A DNA stretch of 64,000 nt from Siminovitchia thermophila. GTDB taxonomy: Bacteria > Bacillota > Bacilli > Bacillales > Bacillaceae_C. The DNA is taken from NCBI RefSeq assembly GCF_016909185.1, contig NZ_JAFBFH010000004.1:62001-126000 (forward strand), given 5' to 3'. The position numbers and the translations under genes were made by a program. Shown in pieces: positions 49,221 to 59,067 of the stretch (position 1 is its first letter; every line of letters begins with the position of its first letter). The notes below the pieces were generated by a model. The model searched no databases. It was not told the origin of the DNA and saw only the letters and a list, made by a program, of their open reading frames with translations.

Positions 49221-50924
49221 ATGTATGAACAATTAAAAACAATGAATTTGCCTGAACAGGCAGAATTTTTGACAAAGTATCTTGTGGGAGTCAACAGCAT
49301 AAATGGCACGGCAGGGGAAGGAACCATAGCTGACATCCTCCAAAACATTCTTCTTAGCTTCCCTTATTTCCGGAAACGTCCGGATCATGTATGGGTGCAA
49401 AAAATACCCGATGATCCATATAGAAAGAATGTATTTGCCCTGATAGAAGGGCAGAAAAGATCTAGTCAAACAGTCATTTTTCATTCGCACATAGATACAG
49501 TGGGCGTAGAAGATTTTGGACATTTAAAGCCTGCCGCCTTTCAGCCGGATGTGTTGGAAGCGTTTTTTGCCACTTATGATTTAGACCCCAATGTGCAAGC
49601 GGATGCACAATCAGGAGATTGGATGTTCGGCAGGGGAGCGGTTGATATGAAAAGCGGAGTTGCCGTCCATTTAGCCAATGTATTGTATTTTTCAGAGCAC
49701 TTAGACAGGCTTCCCGGAAATATTCTTCTCATGTTCAATCCTGATGAAGAAAGTCATCATAAAGGAGTCATTTCAGCTATTTCGGAGCTAAAGCGGTTAC
49801 GAGATGAAAAAGGTTTGACATTTGTGTCGGCCATTAATAATGATTTCATTACGCCCCTTTATGACGGCGACCCGCATCGATATATTTATACAGGTGCTGC
49901 CGGGAAAATCTTGCCGAGCTTTTATATTTATGGCCGTGAAGCGCATGTGGGGGATACCCTTTCTTCTCTCGATCCCAACTTTGTTGCGGCGGAAATTACC
50001 CGTCGGATCCATAATAATGTGGAATTGGCGGAACATATCGAAGGAGAATTGACGCTTCCTCCAACTTGTTTGCAGCAAAGAGACAATAAGGAGTTCTACA
50101 CGGTACAGACTGCAACAAGCAGTTATCTCTATTTCAATTATTTCCTCTTTGAGTTGTCTGCAAAAGAAGTGATGGAGAAGTTGATGGCCATTACGAAAGA
50201 AGCATGTATGGATGTGGAGTATTATTTTAAGAGGCAATATCAGCAGTTTATCGAGCGTACCGATTTACCTGGCAAGGACATTTCTTGGCACATTGAAGTT
50301 GTTAGTTTGGCGGACTTCATAAAGGAATTGGAAGGGAAAGGAATTCCGGCGCGGGAAGTGGCGAAAAAAGTGTGTTTGGAAAATAGTGAAATGGAACCGA
50401 GGGCGCTCTGTTTTAAAATGGTAGAAGAATTGCAGAACCTTGATCCTAATAAACAACCGAGAGTCGTGATTTTCTTTTCTCCTCCCTATTTGCCACACAA
50501 TTATTTAAATGAGCAGAATGAAAGGGATGCCAAACTTCTTCAGTCCGTAAAAGAAGTATTAGAGGAAACAAAGTTGCAAACTGGAGAAACATTTGCCTTG
50601 AAAAGATTTTTCCCTTATTTGGCTGACGGCAGCTTTCTATCGCTGCACGAGACGGAAGAAGAACTTCACTCATTGATTCAAAATTTTCCCGAATGGGAAT
50701 CGATTTACCCGTTGCCAGTCAATGACATACGTGAACTAAATATTCCATCCATCAATATGGGCGTATACGGGAAAGACGGACATAAATGGACGGAGCGGGT
50801 GTATAAACCTTATTCATTCCACGTATTGCCAAAGCTGATTCGTCAAACGACTGTCAAATTGTTGGAACAGAAAGAAAGCGCCATTATTCATTCATTTTTG
50901 AAAACAAAAAGTGCTCGCTTATAG
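49221..50924 (+). CDS. RocB-like M20-family hydrolase
   Basis: 567 residues, the size of B. subtilis RocB, an M20-fold protein of the arginine catabolism operon whose exact reaction is not settled. The metal site looks intact: HSHIDTV, GRGAVDMKSG and NPDEESH. ATG 49221 follows AAAGGGGTG. It forms its own transcription unit, ended by a strong terminator, and shares its operator with the permease-ureohydrolase operon, which supports a role in arginine- or guanidine-type compound use. Confidence 0.85.
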   Translation: MYEQLKTMNLPEQAEFLTKYLVGVNSINGTAGEGTIADILQNILLSFPYFRKRPDHVWVQKIPDDPYRKNVFALIEGQKRSSQTVIFHSHIDTVGVEDFGHLKPAAFQPDVLEAFFATYDLDPNVQADAQSGDWMFGRGAVDMKSGVAVHLANVLYFSEHLDRLPGNILLMFNPDEESHHKGVISAISELKRLRDEKGLTFVSAINNDFITPLYDGDPHRYIYTGAAGKILPSFYIYGREAHVGDTLSSLDPNFVAAEITRRIHNNVELAEHIEGELTLPPTCLQQRDNKEFYTVQTATSSYLYFNYFLFELSAKEVMEKLMAITKEACMDVEYYFKRQYQQFIERTDLPGKDISWHIEVVSLADFIKELEGKGIPAREVAKKVCLENSEMEPRALCFKMVEELQNLDPNKQPRVVIFFSPPYLPHNYLNEQNERDAKLLQSVKEVLEETKLQTGETFALKRFFPYLADGSFLSLHETEEELHSLIQNFPEWESIYPLPVNDIRELNIPSINMGVYGKDGHKWTERVYKPYSFHVLPKLIRQTTVKLLEQKESAIIHSFLKTKSARL

Positions 50925-50971
50925 GCTATTTACAATGTCACTTTCATTTATAGAAGTGACTACGACTTGTT

Positions 50972-51012
50972 GGTATGAGTCCGGTGTTGTGCCGGACCAT
51001 ACCTTTTCATTT
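50972..51012 (+). terminator. Terminator of the RocB-like gene
   Basis: GGTATGAGTCCGG/CCGGACCATACC with a 7-nt loop and TTTTCATTTT. Confidence 0.85.
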
Positions 51013-51254
51013 TGCCTGAATCCCGTTTCATGCTGCGTTCCAGTGTTCGTTCGACTTTCATCTTGATTACGCCGTTATGTAATAGTATCCTTTATAAATG
51101 GCATTTTTGCCTAAGAAGTTAAACAAGGTCTAATACAGTCAAACTCAAGCATTTTTCAAGTTGACATAGGGTTCGCCAATTTCATTGATCGCTTCAAAAG
51201 GCGGAAAAATGCAGCGATGTATGTGAGGAAAGAAAGGACTCTAGTAAAAAAGTA

Positions 51255-51323
51255 TTGACAAAATACATAAAAACTTATTTAATATAGTTATGCAATTTCA
51301 GAAAGCGATTCCATAATACGGAA
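51255..51323 (+). promoter_or_regulatory. Promoter and IclR-type operator of the permease-ureohydrolase operon
   Basis: TTGACA (51255-51260), 17 bp, TTTAAT (51278-51283). TTCCATAATACGGAA at 51309-51323 matches the operator at 49189 in 14 of 15 bases and sits at the same distance from its promoter. Confidence 0.7.
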
Positions 51324-51824
51324 ATAAGGAGTAGATACATCTCGTACATGCGAACAATAGATGTAACACTTAATTATCAGTCTTTTCCGAATAATAAATA
51401 ATAACACAATAAACAATCTGTCGTAAGCGATTACGACAATGTATGGGTTAAATGAAATGTAACTGAAATATTGAAAAAGGAGTCATCCAAGAGTAATTAT
51501 TTTCACCTTGCCATCCCGGGTTTAGGGGAAAAAGCAAAAGATCTCGCAATTCATCAACGACTTTATTCCAGGAACAAGCACATTCCTTTTACCAATAAAG
51601 GAAATGGTATGAAAGGAATCCTTTAAAAAATGCTTTAAGGAATGGCAACAACAAGACGGCTTGGAGTCCAAGGGTGTCTTTCGCATTCAAATGGGAGTTT
51701 ACCTGGATTGCCTACTTGAGTACCATGAACATTTACAATAAAGATTGGAGCGTAAAATGACGATGTAATGATGAAACAAGTTGCACCCAAGATCATTTAA
51801 CTTTATTGAAGGAGGTCTTTTGTT
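51324..51824. other. 500-bp leader before the permease gene
   Basis: Contains the perfect dyad GTCGTAA-4-TTACGAC at 51420-51437 and, near 51650-51740, short coding-like pieces (LESKGVFRIQMGVYLDCLL) with stops, perhaps the relic of a deleted first gene. No intact gene. Confidence 0.4.
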
Positions 51825-53228
51825 TTGGCGAAGAATGGGATGTCTCCAAGAGATTATTTTAGTTTGGCATTTGGAAGTATGATTGGGATAGGATGGGTTA
51901 TTTCAGTTCCTGCCTGGATGTCCTCTGCGGGCAGCATTGGCGCCGTTATCGCCATATTGATAACGATGTGCATCATTATTCCCATCGGCTTTGTTTATGG
52001 AGAATTAACCTCGAGCCTTCGGGTTTCTGGCGGAGAGTTTGCTTATACGTTTAAAGCGCTTGGCAAGCTTCCGGCATTTATATGTGGATGGTTTTTAATT
52101 TTGGGGTATTTGATCATTCTTCCTTGGGTAGCTATTTCTGTTGCCGCTCTAATTGCTTATTTATTTCCTGTCATGAATTCCATTCCGTTATATACAGTGC
52201 TTGGAAGTAAGATTTATTTGCCCCATTTGCTGATCAGCTTTCTTATGGTAGGAATCATTGTTTATTTAAACTGGAAAGGTGCTAAACAGTCCAGTACTTT
52301 TCAAAATATAGCAACCCTGTTAATGGTGATAACATTTCTTGTTTTTATCATCGGAGGTTTTATCAGTGGATCTCCAACCAACATGAAGCCGCTTTTCCCA
52401 AGTGGAAATTTGTCCAGCGGTATTGCGCTTGCGATAGCTTCCATCATCTTTTTTATGAATGGATTTGATACCATTCCAAAAACAGTTTCGGAGGCAGATT
52501 CTTCCATAAAGTATTCGAATCTTGGGAAGGCGATTACGGGAACAATAGTGATGGGGAGCTTGCTCTATGTTCTCATCGTTTTATCTTCAAGTTTTATTAT
52601 GCCGGCATCACAATTGGTAAACCTGGGTGAACTTCCGCTTATTGCCGCTTTCGAGACAGCTACCGGCTCCAACCTTTTGGCAGGCATAATCGTCTTTGGG
52701 GTTTTAATGGGAGTCATCACAACGTTTAATGGCTTTTTGTTTGCGGGGAGCCGTTTAATTACTTCTTTTGCGAAAGCCGGATTTTTACCAAAAATATTTT
52801 CCAAGGTTGACTCTCGGTATAAAACACCTAAAAACTCTCTGATATTTATGTTGGTGATCTCGGTAGCCGGTATTGTGATGGGACAAGGAATTCTTCTTCC
52901 GTTGATTGTAATGGGGGGAATCTCCTTTTTAATTGCTTGGTTTTTCATGGCGCTCAGCAGTATCAGCCTCAGAAAAAAAGATCCCAACTTGCACCGTCCG
53001 TATAAAGCGCCAGGCGGTATTGTGATGGGATATATCGCTGCTGTATTTTCGGGCCTGCTTTTGCTGTTGATGATTGTCCCCGGGACCCCTATTTCTTTAA
53101 AAGGCATCGAATATGTTCTATTTATCATATGGGCAGCTGCCGGCTTGCTGATGTATGCTATATATCATAAACAATACATTCAGATAGAGGAATTAACGTA
53201 TACAAAGGGAGAGATTGTAAATGAGTAA
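51825..53228 (+). CDS. APC-superfamily amino acid permease
   Basis: 467 residues, 12 membrane helices. Helix 1 has GSMIGIGWVISVPAW, the substrate-binding glycine motif; helix 6 region FFMNGFDTIPKTVSEAD is typical of APC transporters. Substrate is not determined by sequence, but coupling with the ureohydrolase (eight-base overlap) points to an amine or guanidino compound. TTG 51825 follows GAAGGAGG. Confidence 0.88.
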   Translation: MAKNGMSPRDYFSLAFGSMIGIGWVISVPAWMSSAGSIGAVIAILITMCIIIPIGFVYGELTSSLRVSGGEFAYTFKALGKLPAFICGWFLILGYLIILPWVAISVAALIAYLFPVMNSIPLYTVLGSKIYLPHLLISFLMVGIIVYLNWKGAKQSSTFQNIATLLMVITFLVFIIGGFISGSPTNMKPLFPSGNLSSGIALAIASIIFFMNGFDTIPKTVSEADSSIKYSNLGKAITGTIVMGSLLYVLIVLSSSFIMPASQLVNLGELPLIAAFETATGSNLLAGIIVFGVLMGVITTFNGFLFAGSRLITSFAKAGFLPKIFSKVDSRYKTPKNSLIFMLVISVAGIVMGQGILLPLIVMGGISFLIAWFFMALSSISLRKKDPNLHRPYKAPGGIVMGYIAAVFSGLLLLLMIVPGTPISLKGIEYVLFIIWAAAGLLMYAIYHKQYIQIEELTYTKGEIVNE

Positions 53229-54102
53229 TGAAAAGTTTGGCATTGTAGGTTTTCCGTGGGATGGGGGAGCATCTTTAGGAAGACCTGGCGCCCGCTTTGC
53301 ACCAAAAGAAATACGGGAAGCTTTCTCATGGTTTGCCAATCGAATTGAAGATAATCAAGTGTACGATGTTGAAAAAAGAAAGACATTTACACTAAGAGAA
53401 GACGGAATGGTAGATTACGGGGATATTGATATTGTCTCTTACAGTACAGAAGAAACATTTAAAAATGCGGAGACGAAAGTAAAAGAGCTGCTACAAAAAG
53501 ATGTTTTTCCTTTTGTTCTAGGAGGGGATCACTCCATTTCGTACCCTATCATTAAAGCTTTGCATGATGAGTCAGAAGGAAAAGTCGGGATCATACAATT
53601 TGATGCGCACCTCGATTTAGTCGATGAAACACCAGTTCAGGGAAGATTTTCCCAAAGCAGCCAAATTCGCCGTTCCTTGGAATTGCCCAGGATTCAGCCC
53701 GAACACGTCGTGCAGATCGGTGTGCGAAGCTATAATTATCCATGGTATGGAAAATATTTAAAAGAAAATGGCATTGTTCAAATATCAGCAAGAGAAGTAC
53801 ATGAATCTTCTCCTGCCCAAGTTGTTAAACAGGCTCTTGATGCCTTAAAAGATGTTGAGAAAATTTATTTGACATTTGATATCGATGTATTGGACCCGGC
53901 ATATGCACCCGGATCGGGTGCCAACGAACCGGGTGGCTTGACCCCTGTCCAGTGCATGTCCATGTTGGAGAAGTTATACAATGTCGTTGATGCTTTCGAT
54001 ATAGCTGAAGTCAATCCGCTATATGATCATCAGGATATTACAACTGCCTTTGCCGCCCGCATCATGTTTGATTGCGCAGTCGCTAGGTTAAGTGTTGAAT
54101 AA
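53221..54102 (+). CDS. Ureohydrolase (agmatinase/arginase superfamily)
   Basis: 293 residues. The two-manganese site is complete: His104 (GGDHS), Asp128-His130-Asp132 (FDAHLD) and Asp220/Asp222 (TFDIDVLDP). It hydrolyses a guanidino group to urea and an amine; whether the substrate is agmatine, guanidinobutyrate, arginine or another compound cannot be told. It overlaps the permease stop by eight bases. No companion urease or decarboxylase is in the window. Confidence 0.9.
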   Translation: MSNEKFGIVGFPWDGGASLGRPGARFAPKEIREAFSWFANRIEDNQVYDVEKRKTFTLREDGMVDYGDIDIVSYSTEETFKNAETKVKELLQKDVFPFVLGGDHSISYPIIKALHDESEGKVGIIQFDAHLDLVDETPVQGRFSQSSQIRRSLELPRIQPEHVVQIGVRSYNYPWYGKYLKENGIVQISAREVHESSPAQVVKQALDALKDVEKIYLTFDIDVLDPAYAPGSGANEPGGLTPVQCMSMLEKLYNVVDAFDIAEVNPLYDHQDITTAFAARIMFDCAVARLSVE

Positions 54103-54273
54103 AACAAGGAAATAGAGGAGAAGCAACTTTTTGCGATATTTGTTGGCGCCAGTTAGTCAACGAAGGGAAAAAAGCAATTTGCCGAATGTAAAACAAGGCT
54201 AACTATATAAAGTCAATACTGTGTTATTGATGTACTCCATCCATTTTCTCAGTGAAAATTAGGCATGACAAAA

Positions 54274-54322
54274 AAGCTTGATGATTCAAAAATGTAAATT
54301 TGGATCATCGAGCTTCTTTATA
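54274..54322 (+). terminator. Terminator of the permease-ureohydrolase operon
   Basis: A 17-bp stem, AAGCTTGATGATTCAAA pairing with TTTGGATCATCGAGCTT with two wobble/mismatch positions, then a T-rich stretch. Confidence 0.75.
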
Positions 54323-54333
54323 ATCCTCATCAG

Positions 54334-54521
54334 TTTCGTGCCTATCCAAGAGTAAGTCGAAAAGCGTTCCCCCAACCCTAGTCTCGTGCCTGTAAGGAGA
54401 AAGTCGGAAAAACGTTTCCCAACTCGGGTCTCATGCTCATCCCAAATCAAAAAAAGCGTTCATCCAATCGGTTTTGTACCCGCTCAAGGTAAGAAGTCGG
54501 AAAAAACGTTCCTGCCCGAGT
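54334..54521 (+). repeat. Degenerate tandem repeat, about 47 bp x 4
   Basis: Units begin near 54334, 54382, 54429 and 54472 with TCTCGTGCCT-like sequence, continue to AGTCGGAAAAACGTTCC and end in CCAACYCGG-like sequence. Divergence between units is high. There is no conserved spacer, so this is not CRISPR. Confidence 0.6.
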
Positions 54522-54671
54522 TATTCATACATACTCCAAGTAAGAGTGGTTCTATCACCTTTTGCCGCCCCTGCTTTCCCTTTAAAAACGTTGTAATATC
54601 AACGTTTTTCAATTTTCCCTTTTAAGGAGTCGGTCCTTTATTTTTGGATATAAAAAGCCTATATAAAATCG

Positions 54672-54736
54672 TTGACATTGTATTAAAATCATGATATTAT
54701 TACAAATTTTGCATTTTTAATTATTTGTGATATAAT
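54672..54736 (+). promoter_or_regulatory. Two promoters of the carD-like gene
   Basis: P1: TTGACA (54672-54677), 17 bp, TATTAT (54695-54700). P2: TTGCAT (54709-54714), 16 bp, TATAAT (54731-54736) with upstream TG. Confidence 0.75.
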
Positions 54737-54767
54737 GAACATAAGAGATGAATGGGAGGTCGGTCTT

Positions 54768-55241
54768 TTGTTTAATGTTGGCGATAAAGTATTTTATCCA
54801 ATGCATGGTGCTGGAATGATTCAGGCGATTGAGGAAAAAGATTTTCTTGGTAAAAAAGAAACCTATTACACGATCTTTATTCAGACAAGCGATATGAATG
54901 TCATGATTCCAAAAAAGAATGCGGAGGCTGTAGGTCTTCGCTCAGTCACCGACAGGGAAACGGCCAAAGAGATTTTAACAATTCTTCACGACTCGGGGAC
55001 AGCTTCCAATTTGACGTGGAAACAGCGATACAGTTCAAATGTGGAAAAAATGAAAACAGGCGCTTTTGATGCGACTGCAGAAGTGATACGTGATCTTTTA
55101 AGCCAAAGAAGCGCAAAGCCGTTGAACGGCAGTGAGAAACAATTGCTGAATGAGGCGAGAAAATTGATGATCAGCGAATTGGCGCTTATTACAGGTGTAA
55201 GTGAAACCCAAGCGGCCAAATTATTAAAGCAAACTAGCTAA
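54768..55241 (+). CDS. CarD/CdnL-family transcription factor (YdeB-like)
   Basis: 157 residues. The N-terminal FNVGDKVFYPMHGAGMIQAIEE is the CarD RNA-polymerase-interacting domain; the C-terminal half is helical and ends in a HTH-like segment. CarD proteins stabilise open promoter complexes. TTG 54768 follows GGGAGGT at 54755-54761, and matches the start of B. subtilis YdeB; the ATG upstream lies within the -10 of P2. Confidence 0.88.
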   Translation: MFNVGDKVFYPMHGAGMIQAIEEKDFLGKKETYYTIFIQTSDMNVMIPKKNAEAVGLRSVTDRETAKEILTILHDSGTASNLTWKQRYSSNVEKMKTGAFDATAEVIRDLLSQRSAKPLNGSEKQLLNEARKLMISELALITGVSETQAAKLLKQTS

Positions 55242-55281
55242 GGGATGATTCCTCATATAAAGGAGTCGTCCCTGTTTTTAT
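55242..55281 (+). terminator. Terminator of the carD-like gene
   Basis: GGGATGATTCCT/AGGAGTCGTCCC, starting right after the stop codon, then GTTTTTATTTTT. Confidence 0.9.
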
Positions 55282-55402
55282 TTTTAAAAAAAGGGTACAT
55301 AATATAAGGGTATCCGATTTTATCGTTTGAAAACCGAGGTCCTTATGTTAGACTTTTAACTAATCAGAACTTTCTAAAATATGAAAAGGAGGAGAGAGCC
55401 GG

Positions 55403-58363
55403 GTGGCGAAAGAATACTTTGTAACCATTAACGGTGAAAAGGTTCAAATGAAAGGCGTCGGAACGATCATGGAAACATTGAAGGCTTTGGAAATTTCCGT
55501 TCCGGACGTCTGTTTTCATCCGAGCCTTGGTGCGATTGAAACATGTGATACGTGTCTCGTAAAGGTGAATGGGGAATTCGTCCGATCTTGTTCAACTGAA
55601 ATTAAGGCAGAAGATGTTGTTGAGACGATAACGGATGATGTCAAAAAAGCCCAAGTCATCGCAATGGATCAAATTTTGCACAACCATGAATTGTATTGTA
55701 CCGTTTGTGATTACAATAATGGAACATGCGAAGTACATAACACAGTCAAAGAGATGAAAATCAACCATCAAAGCATTCCGTTTGAGCCCAAGCCTTATGA
55801 AGTAGATGACTCTCATCCGTTTTACCGCTATGATCCCGATCAATGCATTTTATGCGGACGCTGCGTGGAAGCATGCCAAAACGTCCAGGTAACAGAAACG
55901 CTGACGATCGACTGGGAACGGGAACAACCGCGGGTGATATGGGACAACGATGTTCCCATCAACGAGTCGTCATGTGTTTCTTGTGGCCATTGTTCCACCG
56001 TCTGCCCTTGCAATGCCATGATGGAAAAGGGAATGGAAGGGGAAGCGGGATATTTAACACGTCTTAAAAGGGAAACGTTGCGACCGATGATTGACTTGAC
56101 AAAAGACGTTGAAACCGGGTACGGCTCGATCTTGGCGATTTCTGATATGGAAGCGGCAATGAGGGAAGAACGGATAAAGAAAACAAAGACAGTCTGCACG
56201 TATTGCGGAGTTGGCTGCAGTTTTGATATTTGGACAAAAGGACGGAAAATCTTGAAAGTGGAGCCGACCGTGGAAGCGCCCGCCAATGGCATTTCTACAT
56301 GCGTAAAAGGCAAATTTGGCTGGGACTTCGTGAATAGTGAGGAACGTCTGAAAAAGCCGCTCATCAGGGATGGAAATGTTTTTCGGGAGGCGGAATGGGA
56401 CGAAGCTTTAACACTTATTGCCGAACGGTTGACCGCCATCAAAAATGAATTTGGGCCCGATGCCCTCGGTTTTATCAGCTCTTCTAAATGTACGAACGAA
56501 GAATCTTATTTAATGCAGAAATTGGCAAGAGGGGTAGTCGGTACAAATAATATTGATAATTGTTCCCGCTATTGCCAGACTCCGGCGACGGTAGGATTGT
56601 TCCGGACGGTGGGATATGGGGGAGACTCAGGTTCCATCACAGACATTGAGCAATCGGACATGGTGTTAATTGTCGGCTCCAACACGGCCGAATCTCATCC
56701 TGTCCTGGCGACAAGGGTGAAGCGTTCCCATAAGCTCAAGGGGCAAAAGCTTGTCGTTGCGGATCTGAGAAAACATGAAATGGCGCAACGGGCAGATGTG
56801 TATATAAAGCCGAAACCGGCATCCGATCTTGTCTGGTTGTCTGCTGTTACGAAGTATATCATTGATCAAGGATGGGCAGATGAAACGTTTATCGCTTCTA
56901 AGGTCAATGGCTTTGATGAATATTATAAGAGTTTAGAGTCATATACGCTTACATTTGCGGAAAAAGAAACGGGTGTATCACAGGAAACACTTATCAAGAT
57001 TGCCGAAATGATTCACGAATCAAAAAGCCTGGTCGTTCTGTGGGCGATGGGTGTGACGCAGCAGCTTGGCGGAAGTGATACGAGTACAGCCATATCCAAC
57101 CTTCTGCTTGTTACCGGAAATTATGGGCGGCCCGGTACTGGATCCTACCCGCTTCGCGGCCATAACAATGTCCAGGGGGCAAGTGATTTCGGCAGTATGC
57201 CGGATCGGCTTCCCGGATATGAAAAAGTGGTGGATGAGCAGGTGCGAGCCAAGTATGAAAAGGGCTGGGGCGTAAAACTTCCGAAGCATCCGGGATTGAA
57301 TAATCATGAAATGGTAGATGCCATGCATGACGGCAAGTTAAAGGCCTTATATTTAAAAGGGGAAGAGATGGCCCTCGTTGATTCAAACATTAACTACGTG
57401 CAGGCGGGATTTGAAAAATTGGACTTCTTTATTGTGCAGGACATCTTTTTTTCAAAAACGGCCCAGTATGCGGACGTTGTTCTCCCGGCAGCGCCAAGTT
57501 TGGAAAAAGAAGGTACATTTACGAATACAGAGCGCCGAATCCAAAGACTTTACCAAGTATTTGAACCGCTCGGCGAATCCAAGCCCGATTGGCAAATTAT
57601 GATGGAAATCGCCAACAGGCTCGGAGCAAATTGGAAATATGAGCACCCAAGCGATATCATGAGTGAAGCCGCCAGCCTCGCCGCACAATTTGCCGGTGTC
57701 AGATATGAACTGCTTGAAGGCTATAACAGCCTGCAGTGGCCTGTAAAAGAAGATGGGACAGACACCCCGCTTCTCTTTACAGACGGATTTCCATTCCCGG
57801 ACGGAAAGGCACGATTATTTCCGGTTCAATGGACAAGACCATTGGAGTATGACGAACAATATGATCTTCATCTGAATAATGGACGATTACTTGAGCATTT
57901 CCACGAAGGAAACATGACATACCGCTCCGAAGGCATTTCTTCGAAAACGCCAAGCGTATTCCTGGAAGTGTCTCCGGAATTGGCAAAGGAAAGAAAACTC
58001 GTAAGCGGCACACTCGTCCGGCTTACGTCACCTTATGGCCAAGTCGTTGTCAAGTGCCACGTCACTGACCGTGTACATGGAAAAGAAATATACTTGCCGA
58101 TGAATGATGTCGGCGATGCCACGATTAACAAACTTACGAGCAGTTACGCGGATAAAGACACCGATACACCTGCCTATAAGGATCTCATGGTCAAACTTGA
58201 AGTTCTTCAAGAAGAAGGGGAAGACCCACTCCCGCCAGTGAATCATAGATTTGGCAACCCGCAACCGCAAAAAGGAGTGGAAGTGGAAAGAAAATGGGCA
58301 AGGTCTGATTACGTATTTCCGGGTGATCTCGTAAAAAGGGAGGGCAAAGCGACACATGGCTGA
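55403..58363 (+). CDS. fdhF: Formate dehydrogenase alpha subunit, soluble NAD-type (molybdopterin)
   Basis: 986 residues in the order 2Fe-2S ferredoxin domain (Cys37, 48, 51, 63), two 4Fe-4S clusters (CILCGRCVEAC, CVSCGHCSTVC), the catalytic 4Fe-4S site (CTYCGVGC) and bis-MGD molybdopterin domains. Cys391 in CSRYCQTPA is at the Mo ligand position, so this is the selenium-free form. It matches B. subtilis YjgC/YrhE. It oxidises formate; the electron acceptor chain is not encoded here. GTG 55403 follows AAGGAGG. Confidence 0.94.
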   Translation: MAKEYFVTINGEKVQMKGVGTIMETLKALEISVPDVCFHPSLGAIETCDTCLVKVNGEFVRSCSTEIKAEDVVETITDDVKKAQVIAMDQILHNHELYCTVCDYNNGTCEVHNTVKEMKINHQSIPFEPKPYEVDDSHPFYRYDPDQCILCGRCVEACQNVQVTETLTIDWEREQPRVIWDNDVPINESSCVSCGHCSTVCPCNAMMEKGMEGEAGYLTRLKRETLRPMIDLTKDVETGYGSILAISDMEAAMREERIKKTKTVCTYCGVGCSFDIWTKGRKILKVEPTVEAPANGISTCVKGKFGWDFVNSEERLKKPLIRDGNVFREAEWDEALTLIAERLTAIKNEFGPDALGFISSSKCTNEESYLMQKLARGVVGTNNIDNCSRYCQTPATVGLFRTVGYGGDSGSITDIEQSDMVLIVGSNTAESHPVLATRVKRSHKLKGQKLVVADLRKHEMAQRADVYIKPKPASDLVWLSAVTKYIIDQGWADETFIASKVNGFDEYYKSLESYTLTFAEKETGVSQETLIKIAEMIHESKSLVVLWAMGVTQQLGGSDTSTAISNLLLVTGNYGRPGTGSYPLRGHNNVQGASDFGSMPDRLPGYEKVVDEQVRAKYEKGWGVKLPKHPGLNNHEMVDAMHDGKLKALYLKGEEMALVDSNINYVQAGFEKLDFFIVQDIFFSKTAQYADVVLPAAPSLEKEGTFTNTERRIQRLYQVFEPLGESKPDWQIMMEIANRLGANWKYEHPSDIMSEAASLAAQFAGVRYELLEGYNSLQWPVKEDGTDTPLLFTDGFPFPDGKARLFPVQWTRPLEYDEQYDLHLNNGRLLEHFHEGNMTYRSEGISSKTPSVFLEVSPELAKERKLVSGTLVRLTSPYGQVVVKCHVTDRVHGKEIYLPMNDVGDATINKLTSSYADKDTDTPAYKDLMVKLEVLQEEGEDPLPPVNHRFGNPQPQKGVEVERKWARSDYVFPGDLVKREGKATHG

Positions 58364-58916
58364 ACCGATTAAAGATATTCAATTTCAAGTACCCGATAAA
58401 GAAAAGCAGAAACAAAAAGAACTGCAAGAAATACAAGAAGCCCTTTTAAATAACAAAGAGGCAATACTTGAGACGATGGAGATCCTCGGTTACTTGAAAC
58501 AAAGGGGCCTCCTTGATCTTGTAAAGGGATTGCTCGGACAAGGCGACAAAGTGCTGGAAGTTCTTGTGAATACGGCAAACATGAACGAAAATAAAAATAC
58601 CATTAAAAATATTCTCCTCTTGCTCGGCACAATTGGAATGATTAATGTTACTCAACTTGAACCATTCCTTCTCAAACTAAATGCGGGAGTCGCAAGAGTG
58701 GCTGAAGTTGAGGAACAGCAACAGGGGAAAACAGGCTATATTGAGCTTGCCCGTGCTTTAAAGGACCCTGAAATCAACAGAGCCATTACGCTGATGCTTG
58801 AATTCTTAAGAGGGATGGGGCAAGATATGAGCGATTTGGAAAAAAACAAACCATCCTCTTCTCCGGATACTAAACAGATGATGGACAGTGGAGAAACAAT
58901 GGAACCAAAACGATAA
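58356..58916 (+). CDS. DUF1641 protein, formate dehydrogenase partner (YjgD/YrhD-like)
   Basis: 186 residues, helical, with the DUF1641 core around RGLLDLVKGLLGQGDKVLEVLV. It overlaps fdhF by eight bases, as yjgD follows yjgC in B. subtilis. It may help assembly or electron transfer of the dehydrogenase; its reaction is unknown. The C-terminus is a Ser/Pro/Asp-rich tail. Confidence 0.9.
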   Translation: MAEPIKDIQFQVPDKEKQKQKELQEIQEALLNNKEAILETMEILGYLKQRGLLDLVKGLLGQGDKVLEVLVNTANMNENKNTIKNILLLLGTIGMINVTQLEPFLLKLNAGVARVAEVEEQQQGKTGYIELARALKDPEINRAITLMLEFLRGMGQDMSDLEKNKPSSSPDTKQMMDSGETMEPKR

Positions 58917-59015
58917 AATGGAGCTGGTGAATCGCCTGATCTTTAAGAGCGGGCGGTCTCTGAGCTTCCTAATGAGAACGGTGCTGGGACATAAGCAAAT
59001 ACGAAATAGCAAAAA

Positions 59016-59049
59016 CCGAACAATTCATTTATAATTGTTCGGTTTATTT
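59016..59049 (+). terminator. Terminator after the formate dehydrogenase operon
   Basis: Perfect CCGAACAAT/ATTGTTCGG stem, loop of nine, and TTTATTTG. It is preceded by GCTGGGACATAAG, the family A end sequence. Confidence 0.8.
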
Positions 59050-59067
59050 GTGTTAAAAAAATCCCTA

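Noticed and set aside
54334-54521. Possible CRISPR array
   Set aside because: Repeats are too diverged, there is no constant-length unique spacer, and no cas gene is in the window.
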